Shown here in pieces: positions 33,873 to 42,906 of a stretch of 64,000 bases of DNA. Within the stretch, counting starts at the first letter, position 1; every line of letters starts with the position of its first letter. A program made the translations under genes and the position numbers. Source of the stretch: Sphingobium cyanobacteriorum (GTDB lineage: Bacteria; Pseudomonadota; Alphaproteobacteria; Sphingomonadales; Sphingomonadaceae); the NCBI RefSeq assembly GCF_030580935.1, contig NZ_JAUQOM010000001.1, positions 682,001 to 746,000 on the forward strand. The letters run 5' to 3'. The notes below the pieces were generated by a model. That model saw nothing but the letters and a program-made list of their open reading frames with translations, did not search any database and was not told the DNA's origin.

Positions 33873-35596
33873 CCGACCAGCCCTTGCTCGCCACCACGCG
33901 GGACCGTTTCGCCCCCTGGCTGATCGAACCGATGCTGCGCAACCGCAAGACCTATATCAAGGTCGGCGCGGCCGCCGCGATGATCAACATCTTCTCGCTC
34001 GTCTCCTCGCTCTTCACCATGACGGTCTATGACCGGGTGGTGCCGAACGATGCCTCCTCCTCGCTGGTGGGCTTGAGCATCGGGCTTGGCATCGTCATCA
34101 TCTTCGATTTCGTGCTGCGGCTGCTGCGCGTCTATTTCGTCGACATCGCGGGCGCCAATATCGACTATGAAGTGGGCGACACCCTGTTCGCCAAGCTGAT
34201 GGCGCTGCGCCTCGACAAAAGGCGCGGGTCGACCGGCGCGCTGACCGGCCTGATGCGTGAACTGGAAACGCTGCGCGACTTCTTCGCCTCGGCGACGCTG
34301 ACCGCGATCATCGACGTGCCCTTCATCCTGGTGACGCTGACGGTGATCGCGCTGCTCGGCGGCGTCCTGGTGCTGCTCCCGCTCGCCATGATCCCGCTGG
34401 TGATCCTTGCCGGCCTCGTCACCAATCCCGCGCTCGACCGCCTCTCGGCCAGGAGCCTGGGCGACGGCCTGATCAAGCAGTCGGTGCTGGTCGAAACCGT
34501 CGGCAGCCTGGAAACGGTCAAGGCGATCGGCGCCGGGCCGATGCTGGGCCGGCGCTGGCGGCTGGCGCTCAACAAACATTCGCACAGTTCGCTGGGCCAG
34601 CGGCTGATTTCCTCGATCGCCATCACCGTCGCCAGCAGCGCCAGCACGATCGCCTATTGCGGCATCATCATCGTGGGCGTCGGCCTGTTGCGCAGCCATG
34701 AAATCACCACCGGCGCGCTGCTCGCCTGCTCGGTCCTGTGCGGCCGGGCGATCGCCCCGCTGGCGCAGATCGCGACCCTGCTCTCCCGCCTGTCGGCCAC
34801 CCGCGTCGCCTATCGCCAGATCAACGCACTGATGGAAACGCCCAGCGAAGGGCCGGATGGCGATGCGCTGCACCCGGCCAATATCCAGGGCCGGATCGAG
34901 CTGCGCAACGTGTCGTTCCGCTATCCCGGCGCGCCGGAAAAGGCGCTCGACGGCGTGAACATCACGATCACGCCGGGCGAGCGGATCGGCTTCCTCGGTC
35001 GTGTCGGATCGGGCAAGTCCACCCTCGCGCGGATGGTGCTGGGCCTTTACGAGCCGCAGGAGGGCGTCGTCATGATCGACGGCACCGACATCCGCCAGTT
35101 CGATCCGATCGAACTGCGCCGCCATATCGGCGCGGCGATGCAGGACAATGTGCTGCTGCAAGGGACGGTGCGCGACAATATCTGCCTGGAACGCGAGCAT
35201 GTCGACCAGGACGAGATGATCCGCGCCGCCGAACTGAGCGGCACGCATCGCTTCATGGGCCAGATCGCCAATGGCTATGACCTCAAACTCACCGATCGCG
35301 GCGATGGCCTGTCGGGCGGGCAGCGCCAGTCGATCTCGATCGCGCGCGCTCTGGCCGGCCGGCCGCCGATCCTGATCTTCGACGAACCCAGCAGCGCGAT
35401 GGACGCGCAGACCGAAGCCGATCTCATCACCCGGTTGCAGGACGAGATACAGGGGCGCAGCTTCCTGCTGATCACCCATCGTACCTCGCTGCTGCGGCTG
35501 GTCGACCGGATCATCGTGCTGGAAGCCGGAAAGGTCGCCGCCGACGGGCCGCGCGACACCGTGCTCCAGCGCCTGACGCGAGGCAAGGCGGCATGA
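33869..35596 (+). CDS. Type I secretion ABC transporter (permease-ATPase fusion)
   Basis: This 575-residue protein energises export of a C-terminally signalled substrate. It has a type-1 ABC membrane domain with about six helices (residues 30-310), then an ATPase domain with Walker A GRVGSGKST, signature LSGGQRQS, Walker B ILIFDEPSSAMD and a H-loop LLITHRTSLL. The N-terminal C39-like peptidase domain found in some HlyB relatives is missing. That resembles PrtD/LapB-like exporters of RTX proteins. It is coupled by 4-base overlaps to both neighbours. Confidence 0.94.
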   Translation: MTDQPLLATTRDRFAPWLIEPMLRNRKTYIKVGAAAAMINIFSLVSSLFTMTVYDRVVPNDASSSLVGLSIGLGIVIIFDFVLRLLRVYFVDIAGANIDYEVGDTLFAKLMALRLDKRRGSTGALTGLMRELETLRDFFASATLTAIIDVPFILVTLTVIALLGGVLVLLPLAMIPLVILAGLVTNPALDRLSARSLGDGLIKQSVLVETVGSLETVKAIGAGPMLGRRWRLALNKHSHSSLGQRLISSIAITVASSASTIAYCGIIIVGVGLLRSHEITTGALLACSVLCGRAIAPLAQIATLLSRLSATRVAYRQINALMETPSEGPDGDALHPANIQGRIELRNVSFRYPGAPEKALDGVNITITPGERIGFLGRVGSGKSTLARMVLGLYEPQEGVVMIDGTDIRQFDPIELRRHIGAAMQDNVLLQGTVRDNICLEREHVDQDEMIRAAELSGTHRFMGQIANGYDLKLTDRGDGLSGGQRQSISIARALAGRPPILIFDEPSSAMDAQTEADLITRLQDEIQGRSFLLITHRTSLLRLVDRIIVLEAGKVAADGPRDTVLQRLTRGKAA

Positions 35597-36894
35597 ACGA
35601 CACGACCACCATCGAACCGACGGCGGAGATCAAGCCCGCCATCCCGGCCAATATCTTCCTCTGGGCGATCCTCGCCTTCTTCATCCTCTTCCTGATCTGG
35701 GCGACCCTGACCGAAATCGACCGCACCGTGCGGGCGGCGGGCAAGGTGATCCCCAGCTCGCAATTGCAGGTCATTTCCAATCTGGAGGGCGGCGTCGTCG
35801 AAGCCATCCTGGTCCGTACCGGACAGGATGTGAAGCAGGGCGCGCCGCTGGTGCGCCTGAACCCGACCCAGCCGACCGCCGAACTGGCCTCCAACCAGTC
35901 GAGCGCCGACTCGCTCTCGCTCAAGATCCTGCGGCTGGAGGCAGAGATTGCCGGCCATGCGCCGCGCTTCCCCGCCCCGCGCAACCCGGCGATGGCCAGC
36001 CAGATCGCGGTCGAACGCAGCCTCTATAATTCGCGCATGGCCGAATATAGCAGCCTGGCCGCCGTCGGCACCGCCCGCGTCGCCCAGGCCCAGCGCATGA
36101 TCGCGGAGGCGGGCGCGGCCGAAGCGGCGCGCATTTCCGCCCGCGACACCGCGCGGGCCGACCTGCAACTCATCCGCCCGCTGGTGCAGGAAGGGATCGA
36201 GCCGCGCCGCTCGCTGCTCCAGGCGGAAAATGCCTATAGCGTATCGGCCAGCGAAGCGGCCGCCGCCGCCGCCGCGCTGGGCCGCTCGCACGCCGCCCTT
36301 GCCGAAGCGCAGGCTTCCGCCGCGCAGCAACGGCGCGACTGGCTCACCCGCGCCGCCGACGAACTCACCGCCGCCCGCGCCGAAGCCGCCACGCGCCAGG
36401 CGACGCTGCCGGCCTATGCCTACAAGCTCGACCGCACCATCGTGCGCGCGCCGGTCGACGGGCGGGTCAACCGCGTGTTCGTCACCACCGTGGGCGGCAG
36501 CGTGCGGCCGGGCGACCCGCTGCTCGAAATGGTGCCGGGCCGCGACAATCTGCTGGTCGAAGTGCTGGTGGACGCCAAGGACATTGCCTCGGTCAAGCTG
36601 GACCAGAAGGCGAAGGTCAACATCACCGCCTATGACAGCGCGATCTACGGGTCGATGGAGGGCCGGGTGATATCGATCTCGCCCGACGCGGTGCTCAATG
36701 AACGGACCGGCGAAAGCCATTATCTGGTCCGCGTCCGCACCAGCGCCACCGGCATCACCGACCGCAACGGCCGCAAGCTGCTGATCGGCCCCGGCATGGG
36801 CGCGGAAGCGAACCTGCTCGGCGACAAGCGCAGCGTGCTCGCCTACATCCTCACCCCCCTCACCCGCCTGAAGGAAACCGCCTTCCGCGAATAA
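35593..36894 (+). CDS. HlyD-family periplasmic adaptor of the type I secretion system
   Basis: The adaptor joins the ABC transporter to the TolC-like channel. The 433 residues have a short cytoplasmic tail, one membrane helix at about residues 20-38 (NIFLWAILAFFILFLIWATL), a lipoyl/barrel region with GKVIPSSQLQVISNLEGGVV, a long alpha-helical hairpin rich in Ala/Glu/Arg, and a beta-barrel end (RAPVDGRVNRVFVTTVGGSV; VLVDAKDIASVKLDQKAKVN). It overlaps the ABC gene by 4 bases. A strong intrinsic terminator begins 24 bases after its stop. Confidence 0.94.
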   Translation: MNDTTTIEPTAEIKPAIPANIFLWAILAFFILFLIWATLTEIDRTVRAAGKVIPSSQLQVISNLEGGVVEAILVRTGQDVKQGAPLVRLNPTQPTAELASNQSSADSLSLKILRLEAEIAGHAPRFPAPRNPAMASQIAVERSLYNSRMAEYSSLAAVGTARVAQAQRMIAEAGAAEAARISARDTARADLQLIRPLVQEGIEPRRSLLQAENAYSVSASEAAAAAAALGRSHAALAEAQASAAQQRRDWLTRAADELTAARAEAATRQATLPAYAYKLDRTIVRAPVDGRVNRVFVTTVGGSVRPGDPLLEMVPGRDNLLVEVLVDAKDIASVKLDQKAKVNITAYDSAIYGSMEGRVISISPDAVLNERTGESHYLVRVRTSATGITDRNGRKLLIGPGMGAEANLLGDKRSVLAYILTPLTRLKETAFRE

Positions 36895-36918
36895 GCGCCA
36901 ACGTCCGGCAACGAACGC

Positions 36919-36961
36919 AAAAAGGGGGGAGCCATCCGGTCGGACGGCTCCCCCCTTTTTT
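36919..36961 (+). terminator. Intrinsic terminator of the type I secretion operon
   Basis: A 15-base stem, GGGGGGAGCCATCCG with CGGACGGCTCCCCCC (one mismatch), surrounds a two-base loop. It is preceded by five A and followed by six T on the plus strand, so it is a classical rho-independent terminator. The flanking A-run also lets it function in the other direction. Confidence 0.92.
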
Positions 36962-37310
36962 GCATGGACGATGACAGGCCATGCAAATCCGGTGCTGACG
37001 CGCTGCACAACAGCCATCCTCCCCTGGCCGGGCAAGTGGCGCGCGCGAAGCGCGTAACGGAGGGGTGGCGCCTCTCGATGACAGGACACCCCTCCACTAC
37101 AGCCGCCCCTTCCGACGGGAAGGCCATCGCCGCGCGGAACCAAGCGCGCCGACCGCAAGCACCCACACCGCCGCTGAACGCGCCCCGCACAGCCACGCAT
37201 AGCAGAAGGCGATGATCCTGACCGATGCACGCTCGTCATTGCGCGCGAAGCGCAATGACGAATGGGTTCTGATCATAGCGCTTGGCTATTACCGCCCAGC
37301 ACATCGCGCA
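36962..37310. repeat. Gene-free repeat region between the secretion operon and the protease gene
   Basis: No gene is supported here. The left part (37017-37125) is a member of the dispersed TCCTCCCCT repeat family and resembles 56314-56452, with shared GTAACGGAGGGGTGGC-like and GACACCCCTCCACTAC-like segments. The right part holds a second repeat, TCGTCATTGCGC at 37233-37244 with its perfect inverse GCGCAATGACGA at 37250-37261. Both look like small non-coding repeats of the kind common between sphingomonad genes. Confidence 0.6.
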
Positions 37311-37313
37311 CAC

Positions 37314-37346
37314 AAAAAAAGGGAGCCATCCGGCCGGATGGCTCCC
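37314..37346 (-). terminator. Intrinsic terminator of the RTX protease gene
   Basis: GGGAGCCATCCGG and CCGGATGGCTCCC (37321-37346) form a perfect 13-base-pair palindromic stem. Read on the minus strand it is followed by seven T. It lies 27 bases past the protease stop codon. Its arms are almost identical to those of the terminator at 36919-36961. Confidence 0.92.
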
Positions 37347-37372
37347 TTCCATATGTTTCCAGCAACCGTGGA

Positions 37373-40210
37373 TCAGATCACCAGGAACTCGCCCGATGTC
37401 AGCGCCAGGCCGGTGGAGAGCGTCGCGAACTGGATCGCGGCGCCCGCACCATTGCCGTCGGCGTCGAACAGCAGCGCGCCGGTCGCGCTGTTGTAGATGA
37501 TCCGGTCGTCCGCATCATGCGCGCCCGTGCCGATCCAGAAGGCATTGGCGTTGAGCGCCCCTGCCGCCAGGCCGGTGAACACCGCATTGTCGATTTCGAT
37601 CGAGTCATCGACCACGCTATAGCCGCTCACCGTATCGACATTGGTGGCGCCCAATGCCGTGGTGAAGCGGATCACGTCCAGCCCGGTGCCGCCAATCAGG
37701 ATATCGGAACCGGCCTTGCCGTCCAATATGTCATTGCCGCTCGACCCGTTCAGCGTGTTGATGCCGCTGTTGCCGATCAGCGTATTGGCCTGGCTGTTGC
37801 CGGTGGCGTTGATGTTGGTCGATCCAACCAGTTGGAGCGTTTCGACATAGGCGCCGGCCAGGCTGTAGGATACCGATGCGTTGATACGGTCGGCGGTGCC
37901 GCCCGTCGATGTTTCCACCACGGTATCACCGACATTGTCGACATAGAAGACATCGTTGCCCAAGCCGCCGGTCATCGCATCGATGCCGGTGCCACCTGTC
38001 AGCACGTCATCGCCATCGCCGCCATTCAGCACGTCGTCACCAGCCAGGCCGGTCAGCCTGTCATTGCCGGCATTGCCGGTCAGGCTGTTATTCTCGCCCG
38101 ATCCGGTGATGTCATCCGCCCCGGCATTACCGATGGCATTCTCCACGCTCGACAGCGATACAGGTCCAGATCCGCCGGGCGTGTAATTGAACGTGCCGTC
38201 GGTCAGGTTGATCGTCGATGTGGTGACGGTCGTGCCGGAAATGTCGAACGTGTCCGTGCCGGCACCGCCAACGAAGATCTCGCCGTAGCTGCCGTTCCAG
38301 CCGTTGACGAGCTTGAACGTGTCGTTGCCGTCCTCGCCATAGACCAGGTCGCGGCCGCTGCCGCCGTCAAACACGTCATTGCCCGTGCCGCCGATCAACA
38401 GATCGTCGCCATCGCCACCATTGATCGTGTCGTTGCCGGCTTCGCCGCGAATGATGTCATTGCCGCCATTGCCGTTCAGCACATTGGCCAGGGCATCGCC
38501 GGTGACGTCGTCGTCCAGTTGCGTGCCATAGACATTTTCCACGCCGGTGATGGTCCAGGGACCACCATAGAGCGGATTATACTGCCATGTGCCGCTGGTC
38601 AGGTTGGCGATGACGCCATAGGTGGTCGCGATGTCGCTCAGGTCCAGCACATCGATGCCGGTGCCGCCATCGGTATTGTCACCATATTCGGTGCCGATGC
38701 TGTCCTGGCGGATGACGAAGCTGTCATTGCCCGATTCGCCATAGACGGTGTCCGTCGTCCAGCTACCATAGATGGTGTCGTTGCCCGACCCGCCATAGAT
38801 GGTGTCGACGCCATAGGAACCGTCGATCACATCGTCGCCGGCGCCGCCGTTCAGCGTGTCGTCGCCGTCGCCGCCGAACAGATAGTCGTTGCCCGACCCG
38901 CCCGACAGCACATTGTTGGCGCTGTTGCCGATGATGCTGTCATTGCCGGTGCCGCCGATGGCATTTTCGATCAGCGACGCGGTGTTGCCCTCATAGAGCA
39001 GCGCGTTGAAGATGTTGCCACGCGCATAGACGGGGCTGCCATTATTGCCCAGATAGGCGAGCTGCGCCTGGCTGAACACCGAATGACCGCCGGGGTTGAG
39101 GTCCAGCGACAGGTTGGTGGTATAGTTGGACAGGTCATAGGTGTCGGTGCCGCCACCGTCCCAGATCGTCGCGAAGATGCGGTTGCCGCCCGGATCGATC
39201 GCCAGGCTGCCGTTGATATAGGTTTCGCCCAGCGTCGGGCTCCACGTATAGACGGTATCGCCCGACTGCACGCTGTAATCGGCGCCATACATCGTCTGCA
39301 GGGCGGCGATGTCGAGCATCATATAGGTTTGCGGCGCGCCCCATTGCTCATAGCTGTAGCCGCTGAGCGGTGCCCCCACATAGGAGCGATAGGTCATCAC
39401 CGTATATTCGATCGAGTCATAGGCCGTCGGCAGCGCGCCAAACCCGCCCGTTTCCTGACCATGTTTCAGGCCCAGCGAATGGCCCAGCTCGTGGATCATC
39501 GTGTGCCAGGCATAATTGCCCGCGACCGGGTTCTTCAGCGTGTAGATCGTGCTGTCATAAGCGTTGCCGAAGAAGGTATCGCCGCCATAGATGCTGCTAT
39601 TGGGATAATAGGCATAAGCGGTGCCGGGGTCGCTGGAGTTGGCGGCGCGGATGGTCGCGGTGCCGTCGCCCGCCCCGGCATAGGTGATCGACAGGTTGGT
39701 GAAGCCTTCGACCGAAAATCCGTAGGCGCCCGGAAGCTGGGTATAGGTCGACGCATTGAGCGCGGTGTGCAGCGCCTTCGTCTGGGCCGCGGTGAAGGCC
39801 GAAAAGCCTTCATTCTGGGCGCTGATCGAATCGCCGTCACCATCACTGTTATAGCCGGCCTGATAGTCCGAAGCCTGGTCCACATCGCTGTAGCTGATGC
39901 TGCCGCTCCATTTGACGCCGCTCAATATGCCGTCGATCAACTGGTTGCCGGTGGCGGCCTGCGCCACGGCGGTCGATGCGCTGCCATTTTCCTGGGGTCC
40001 GGTCAGACTGCCCGCCGTCGCATCGGCGGGCGGGGTCATCACGTCCTGCGGATAGAGCAGCAGCACTTCGTTGCGGATCGGCGATCCGTCAGCAAGCGTC
40101 CAGCTCCCGGCAGTCGCATCTGCCGCGCCGAAGGCCGCACCGGATGGCGCGGAAGATGAGTCGGACGTTAACTTTGATTTGATCGGCCCATTGCCTGTAA
40201 CCTTGAACAT
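37373..40210 (-). CDS. Serralysin-type RTX metalloprotease (peptidase M10), type I secretion substrate
   Basis: This is a predicted secreted zinc protease of 945 residues. The catalytic zinc motif is HELGHSLGLKH at 240-250, with the Met-turn at about 272 (VMTYRSYVG). A peptidase M10 serralysin C-terminal region follows from about 330. The second half carries many calcium-binding nonapeptides of the GGxGxDxxx type in several blocks (for example GGSGNDYLFGGDGDDTLNGG). There is no N-terminal signal peptide. The C-terminus ends EFLVI, like the hydrophobic end of known type I export signals. The convergent type I exporter next to it is the likely route. The large number of RTX blocks separated by non-repeat modules is more than in classical serralysins (about 480 residues), so adhesin-like roles are possible. 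Confidence 0.92.
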   Translation of the reverse strand: MFKVTGNGPIKSKLTSDSSSAPSGAAFGAADATAGSWTLADGSPIRNEVLLLYPQDVMTPPADATAGSLTGPQENGSASTAVAQAATGNQLIDGILSGVKWSGSISYSDVDQASDYQAGYNSDGDGDSISAQNEGFSAFTAAQTKALHTALNASTYTQLPGAYGFSVEGFTNLSITYAGAGDGTATIRAANSSDPGTAYAYYPNSSIYGGDTFFGNAYDSTIYTLKNPVAGNYAWHTMIHELGHSLGLKHGQETGGFGALPTAYDSIEYTVMTYRSYVGAPLSGYSYEQWGAPQTYMMLDIAALQTMYGADYSVQSGDTVYTWSPTLGETYINGSLAIDPGGNRIFATIWDGGGTDTYDLSNYTTNLSLDLNPGGHSVFSQAQLAYLGNNGSPVYARGNIFNALLYEGNTASLIENAIGGTGNDSIIGNSANNVLSGGSGNDYLFGGDGDDTLNGGAGDDVIDGSYGVDTIYGGSGNDTIYGSWTTDTVYGESGNDSFVIRQDSIGTEYGDNTDGGTGIDVLDLSDIATTYGVIANLTSGTWQYNPLYGGPWTITGVENVYGTQLDDDVTGDALANVLNGNGGNDIIRGEAGNDTINGGDGDDLLIGGTGNDVFDGGSGRDLVYGEDGNDTFKLVNGWNGSYGEIFVGGAGTDTFDISGTTVTTSTINLTDGTFNYTPGGSGPVSLSSVENAIGNAGADDITGSGENNSLTGNAGNDRLTGLAGDDVLNGGDGDDVLTGGTGIDAMTGGLGNDVFYVDNVGDTVVETSTGGTADRINASVSYSLAGAYVETLQLVGSTNINATGNSQANTLIGNSGINTLNGSSGNDILDGKAGSDILIGGTGLDVIRFTTALGATNVDTVSGYSVVDDSIEIDNAVFTGLAAGALNANAFWIGTGAHDADDRIIYNSATGALLFDADGNGAGAAIQFATLSTGLALTSGEFLVI

Positions 40211-40483
40211 ACATCCTCCTAAAGGGACTAGAGGCTGACACGTTCACTGTGTCGGTTGGCGACCGTTTCTTTGCGGGCTGAGTAATGGCACTATTTGCCT
40301 GCCGTGCCAAGAGACAGGCAATCCAGCAAATTCAATGACTTACATTAAACCGGCCGATATGATGATGAAAAATATGCAATATTTATATTTACTTGCATGG
40401 GAAATGGCACGGACCGGTTCCCGGATCGCGCAAAACCGCCATTTTACGGCCTTGGCCCTGCTGAATGCCGCCTTGCCGTAACG
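40211..40483. other. Upstream region of the RTX protease gene
   Basis: No gene is seen. The stretch is AT-richer than its surroundings near 40320-40400 (for example ATGATGATGAAAAATATGCA), which fits a promoter region for the divergent-looking protease transcript. A purine-rich TAGGAGGAT ribosome binding site lies just before the protease start. I cannot define -35/-10 boxes with confidence. Confidence 0.4.
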
Positions 40484-40840
40484 TCACTGATCCGCCAGGG
40501 CATCGGCGCGCAGCACCGCCGTCCGTGCAAGGGGGTGGCCCGGATGCCGCGCCGCGAACAGCCTGTAGGCGTCGGCGGTCCCGCGCTGTTCCATCGCCGC
40601 GAATTCGGCCCGGATCGCGGCTTCCGCGTCGCCGGGCGCGGCCATGATGCCGCCGGTTCCGGGCGGCGCATGGGCGCCTGCCGGCAAGGGCGGCACGTCG
40701 GTGGACTGGGCAGTGGGCTGGGCGGTGGACTGGCCGGCCGACCCGGCGATGGCCGGCGTCGCGCCCCCGCTGACCAGGATCGCGGCCAGCGGCGCGCGCA
40801 ACAGCATGGCGGCACGGGATGGAGGGCGGAACAGGGACAT
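40484..40840 (-). CDS. Small exported protein of unknown function
   Basis: The 118-residue product begins MSLFRPPSRAAMLLRAPLAA and has a signal peptide that ends near PAIA at about residue 31. A low-complexity Gln/Ser/Thr/Pro segment follows, then a helical C-terminal part (DAEAAIRAEFAAMEQRGTAD, AYRLFAARHPGHPLARTAVL) that could be one tetratricopeptide-like helix pair. The ATG is preceded by a good GGAGG at the right distance; an upstream extension lacks one. It is downstream of lptA on the same strand after 219 bases. I do not recognise the family. Confidence 0.7.
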   Translation of the reverse strand: MSLFRPPSRAAMLLRAPLAAILVSGGATPAIAGSAGQSTAQPTAQSTDVPPLPAGAHAPPGTGGIMAAPGDAEAAIRAEFAAMEQRGTADAYRLFAARHPGHPLARTAVLRADALADQ

Positions 40841-41059
40841 GGGGCACCTCCGCACGACACAGGCAGGGAACGGGACGGGGCAACGCCATCCCGGAACGGC
40901 GAACCGCAAAGCGGCTTCAGGCGGACTGATGCCACCGGCATCACCGCCCATGCCCTGTTATATCATGGGCGGCACAGGCGCACAATCATGGACCGGCGCG
41001 CAGAGCGAACCCGCGCGGCCCGGCGATGCCCCGGCGCCACCGCCCTTTGTTCGGCCGGA

Positions 41060-41626
41060 TCAGTTCTTGCGCTGCGGCACGGTGAAGGTGCCCGACACGC
41101 GCCCGCTGGGGCTGGTCGCCGCGCCCGGCACGCCCCCGGCCGACGATCGGCCATCGACCGTGGACCGGCCGCTGTTCAGGTCCATCACCAGCCGTCCGCC
41201 GCTCAGCCGGTTCGCCCCCTGCGTCAGCGTGACATTGCCCAGCATCGTGATCAGCTTGCTGTTGAGGTCGTAGATGGCGACATTGCCGCGCGCGGTCTGG
41301 TCCGCCTTGGTCACGACGACATTGCCCGAAGCGTCGATGCGGTCGATGTCCACGCCATTCGACCCGCCGCCTGGCTGCTTGCTGTAGGCCACGGTCATGC
41401 GCGCGGCGTTCAGCGTCATGCCCGCCTGCGTCACCTCGACATTGCCGGACACGACGACGCGGTCGGCGCGGTCCTGCACCTCGATCCGGTCGGCATTGAA
41501 ATTGACCGGCGCGTTGCTGTCATGATTCCTGAACACCTGCGCGATGGATGGCGCACTGGCGCCGGCGAACATCAGCGCGACGGTGCCGGCAAAGCCGGCC
41601 GACGACAGGATCAGGGTGCGTTTCAT
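41060..41626 (-). CDS. lptA: Lipopolysaccharide transport periplasmic protein LptA
   Basis: LptA forms the periplasmic bridge that carries LPS from LptC to LptD. The 188 residues have a signal peptide (SSAGFAGTVALMFAGASAPS, cleaved near SIA-Q) and the OstA/LptA jelly-roll motifs FNADRIEVQDRADRVVVSGN, VEVTQAGMTLNAARMTVAYS and RLSGGRLVMDLNSGRSTVDG. Its start overlaps the lptC stop by one base. The C-terminal extension rich in Gly/Ser/Pro is normal in alphaproteobacteria. Confidence 0.93.
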   Translation of the reverse strand: MKRTLILSSAGFAGTVALMFAGASAPSIAQVFRNHDSNAPVNFNADRIEVQDRADRVVVSGNVEVTQAGMTLNAARMTVAYSKQPGGGSNGVDIDRIDASGNVVVTKADQTARGNVAIYDLNSKLITMLGNVTLTQGANRLSGGRLVMDLNSGRSTVDGRSSAGGVPGAATSPSGRVSGTFTVPQRKN

Positions 41627-42273
41627 CAGTTCCGCCCTTTGAGGCCATTTTGCTCGATGCGCAAGCGCGCCCGGCCATTCAGTGTCACCGTCCGGGCGGC
41701 CATGTCCGCCTCCAGATGGTCGCCGCTGAACGTGCCGATCGGGATCCGCCCGTCGACCCGCCCCGCGCTCTTCATCCGCCGCGTCTTGAGGTCGATCCCG
41801 ACATCGCGGGTGGTCAGGCGGTATCCGCCCGCCGCCTCGAACTGCACCGGCCCGTCGATCCCGACCCGCTCGCTGTCCATGTCGTACCGCCCCTTCTGGG
41901 CGGTCAGCACAGCCGGCCCGTCCGACAGCAGGATGCGCGCGGACAGGCTGCTCAGGTCGACGATCGGCTCGCGGGAGCTTTTCTGCACGGCGGACCCGGC
42001 GCGCAGGGAAAAGGGCTGCCCCTTGCTGTCCTGCCCGCGATAGAGCGCCTCGGTCAGCCGCATCCGGTCCTTCGCCACCTCGACCTTGTTCTTGTCGAGC
42101 ACGAAGCTCACCTTGTCGCCGCCGGTGAAGGGCGCGGTCGCCAGCAGCGCGGCCAGCACGCCGACCGCCACCGGCAGCCAGTTTTTGAGCAGCCCGACCA
42201 TCCGGTCATGGCTGCCGCCCGGCCGCGCCCAGTGGCGGCGCACGTCGCGTTGCTGATCGGCCTGGACGGACAC
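41626..42273 (-). CDS. lptC: LPS export ABC transporter periplasmic protein LptC
   Basis: LptC anchors the LPS transport bridge at the inner membrane. The 215 residues have one membrane helix at about residues 28-48 (LLKNWLPVAVGVLAALLATA) and a periplasmic LptC domain (VSFVLDKNKVEVAKDRMRLT; PVQFEAAGGYRLTTRDVGID; GTFSGDHLEADMAARTVTLN). It lies between rnd and lptA on one strand, 15 bases after the rnd stop, an arrangement common in alphaproteobacteria. Confidence 0.92.
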   Translation of the reverse strand: MSVQADQQRDVRRHWARPGGSHDRMVGLLKNWLPVAVGVLAALLATAPFTGGDKVSFVLDKNKVEVAKDRMRLTEALYRGQDSKGQPFSLRAGSAVQKSSREPIVDLSSLSARILLSDGPAVLTAQKGRYDMDSERVGIDGPVQFEAAGGYRLTTRDVGIDLKTRRMKSAGRVDGRIPIGTFSGDHLEADMAARTVTLNGRARLRIEQNGLKGRN

Positions 42274-42288
42274 GAAGCGGCGGCTCCT

Positions 42289-42906
42289 TTACATATGTGC
42301 GAAAATGTCGATTTCCGGCCAGCCCGCCAGGTCCAGCTCGGCCCGGTGCGGCAGGAAATCGAAACAGGCCTGGGCCAGTTCCATCCGCCCTTCGCGAATC
42401 AGGCGCTTGTCCAGTTCGGCCTTCATCGCATGGAGATAGCGCACGTCGGACGCGGCATAATCCTTCTGCGCGTCCGACAGGACCGGGCCGCCCCAGTCGC
42501 TCGACTGCTGCTGCTTGCTGATGTCCTGGCCCAGCAGTTCGCGCACCAGTTCCTTCAGCCCGTGCCGGTCGGTATAGGTGCGGATCAGGCGCGACGCGAT
42601 CTTGGTGCAATAAGCGGGCGCGGCGACCACGCCCAGATAATATTTGATCGCGGCGATGTCGAACCGCCCGAAATGATAGAGTTTCAGCCGGTCAGGATCG
42701 GCCAGCACCGCTTTCAGGTTGGGCGCGGCATAATCGCTGCCCGGCTTGAAGCGCACCAGATGCTCGTCGCCCCGGCCATCGCTGATCTGGACGACGCACA
42801 GCCGGTCGCGCGGGGTGACAAGGCCCATCGTTTCGGTGTCGATGGCGATCGGGCCGGGGCCAAGAACGCCGGCGGGCAAATCTTCTTCATGGAAATAAAC
42901 GGTCAT
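42289..42906 (-). CDS. rnd: Ribonuclease D-like 3'-5' exonuclease
   Basis: The 205-residue product has the DEDD-y exonuclease domain: IAIDTETMGLVTPRDRLCVV (Asp and Glu of Exo I), LYHFGRFDIAAIKYYLG (Exo II Asp) and DAQKDYAASDVRYLHAM (Exo III Tyr and Asp). No HRDC domain follows, so it is the short form widespread in alphaproteobacteria rather than full E. coli RNase D. The chosen ATG gives MTVYFHEEDLPAG. It begins a minus-strand unit with lptC and lptA and probably processes structured RNA 3' ends. Confidence 0.9.
   Translation of the reverse strand: MTVYFHEEDLPAGVLGPGPIAIDTETMGLVTPRDRLCVVQISDGRGDEHLVRFKPGSDYAAPNLKAVLADPDRLKLYHFGRFDIAAIKYYLGVVAAPAYCTKIASRLIRTYTDRHGLKELVRELLGQDISKQQQSSDWGGPVLSDAQKDYAASDVRYLHAMKAELDKRLIREGRMELAQACFDFLPHRAELDLAGWPEIDIFAHM

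Noticed and set aside
37700..39000. Regular DNA repeats that could suggest a CRISPR-like array
   Set aside because: The periodicity is 27 bases in the reading frame and encodes GGxGxDxxx nonapeptides; there are no spacers.
37262..40159. A 965-codon plus-strand open frame opposite the RTX protease
   Set aside because: The repeated VIAG/AVDHI-like pattern is the reverse reading of RTX repeats. The protease on the minus strand has catalytic and calcium-binding motifs.
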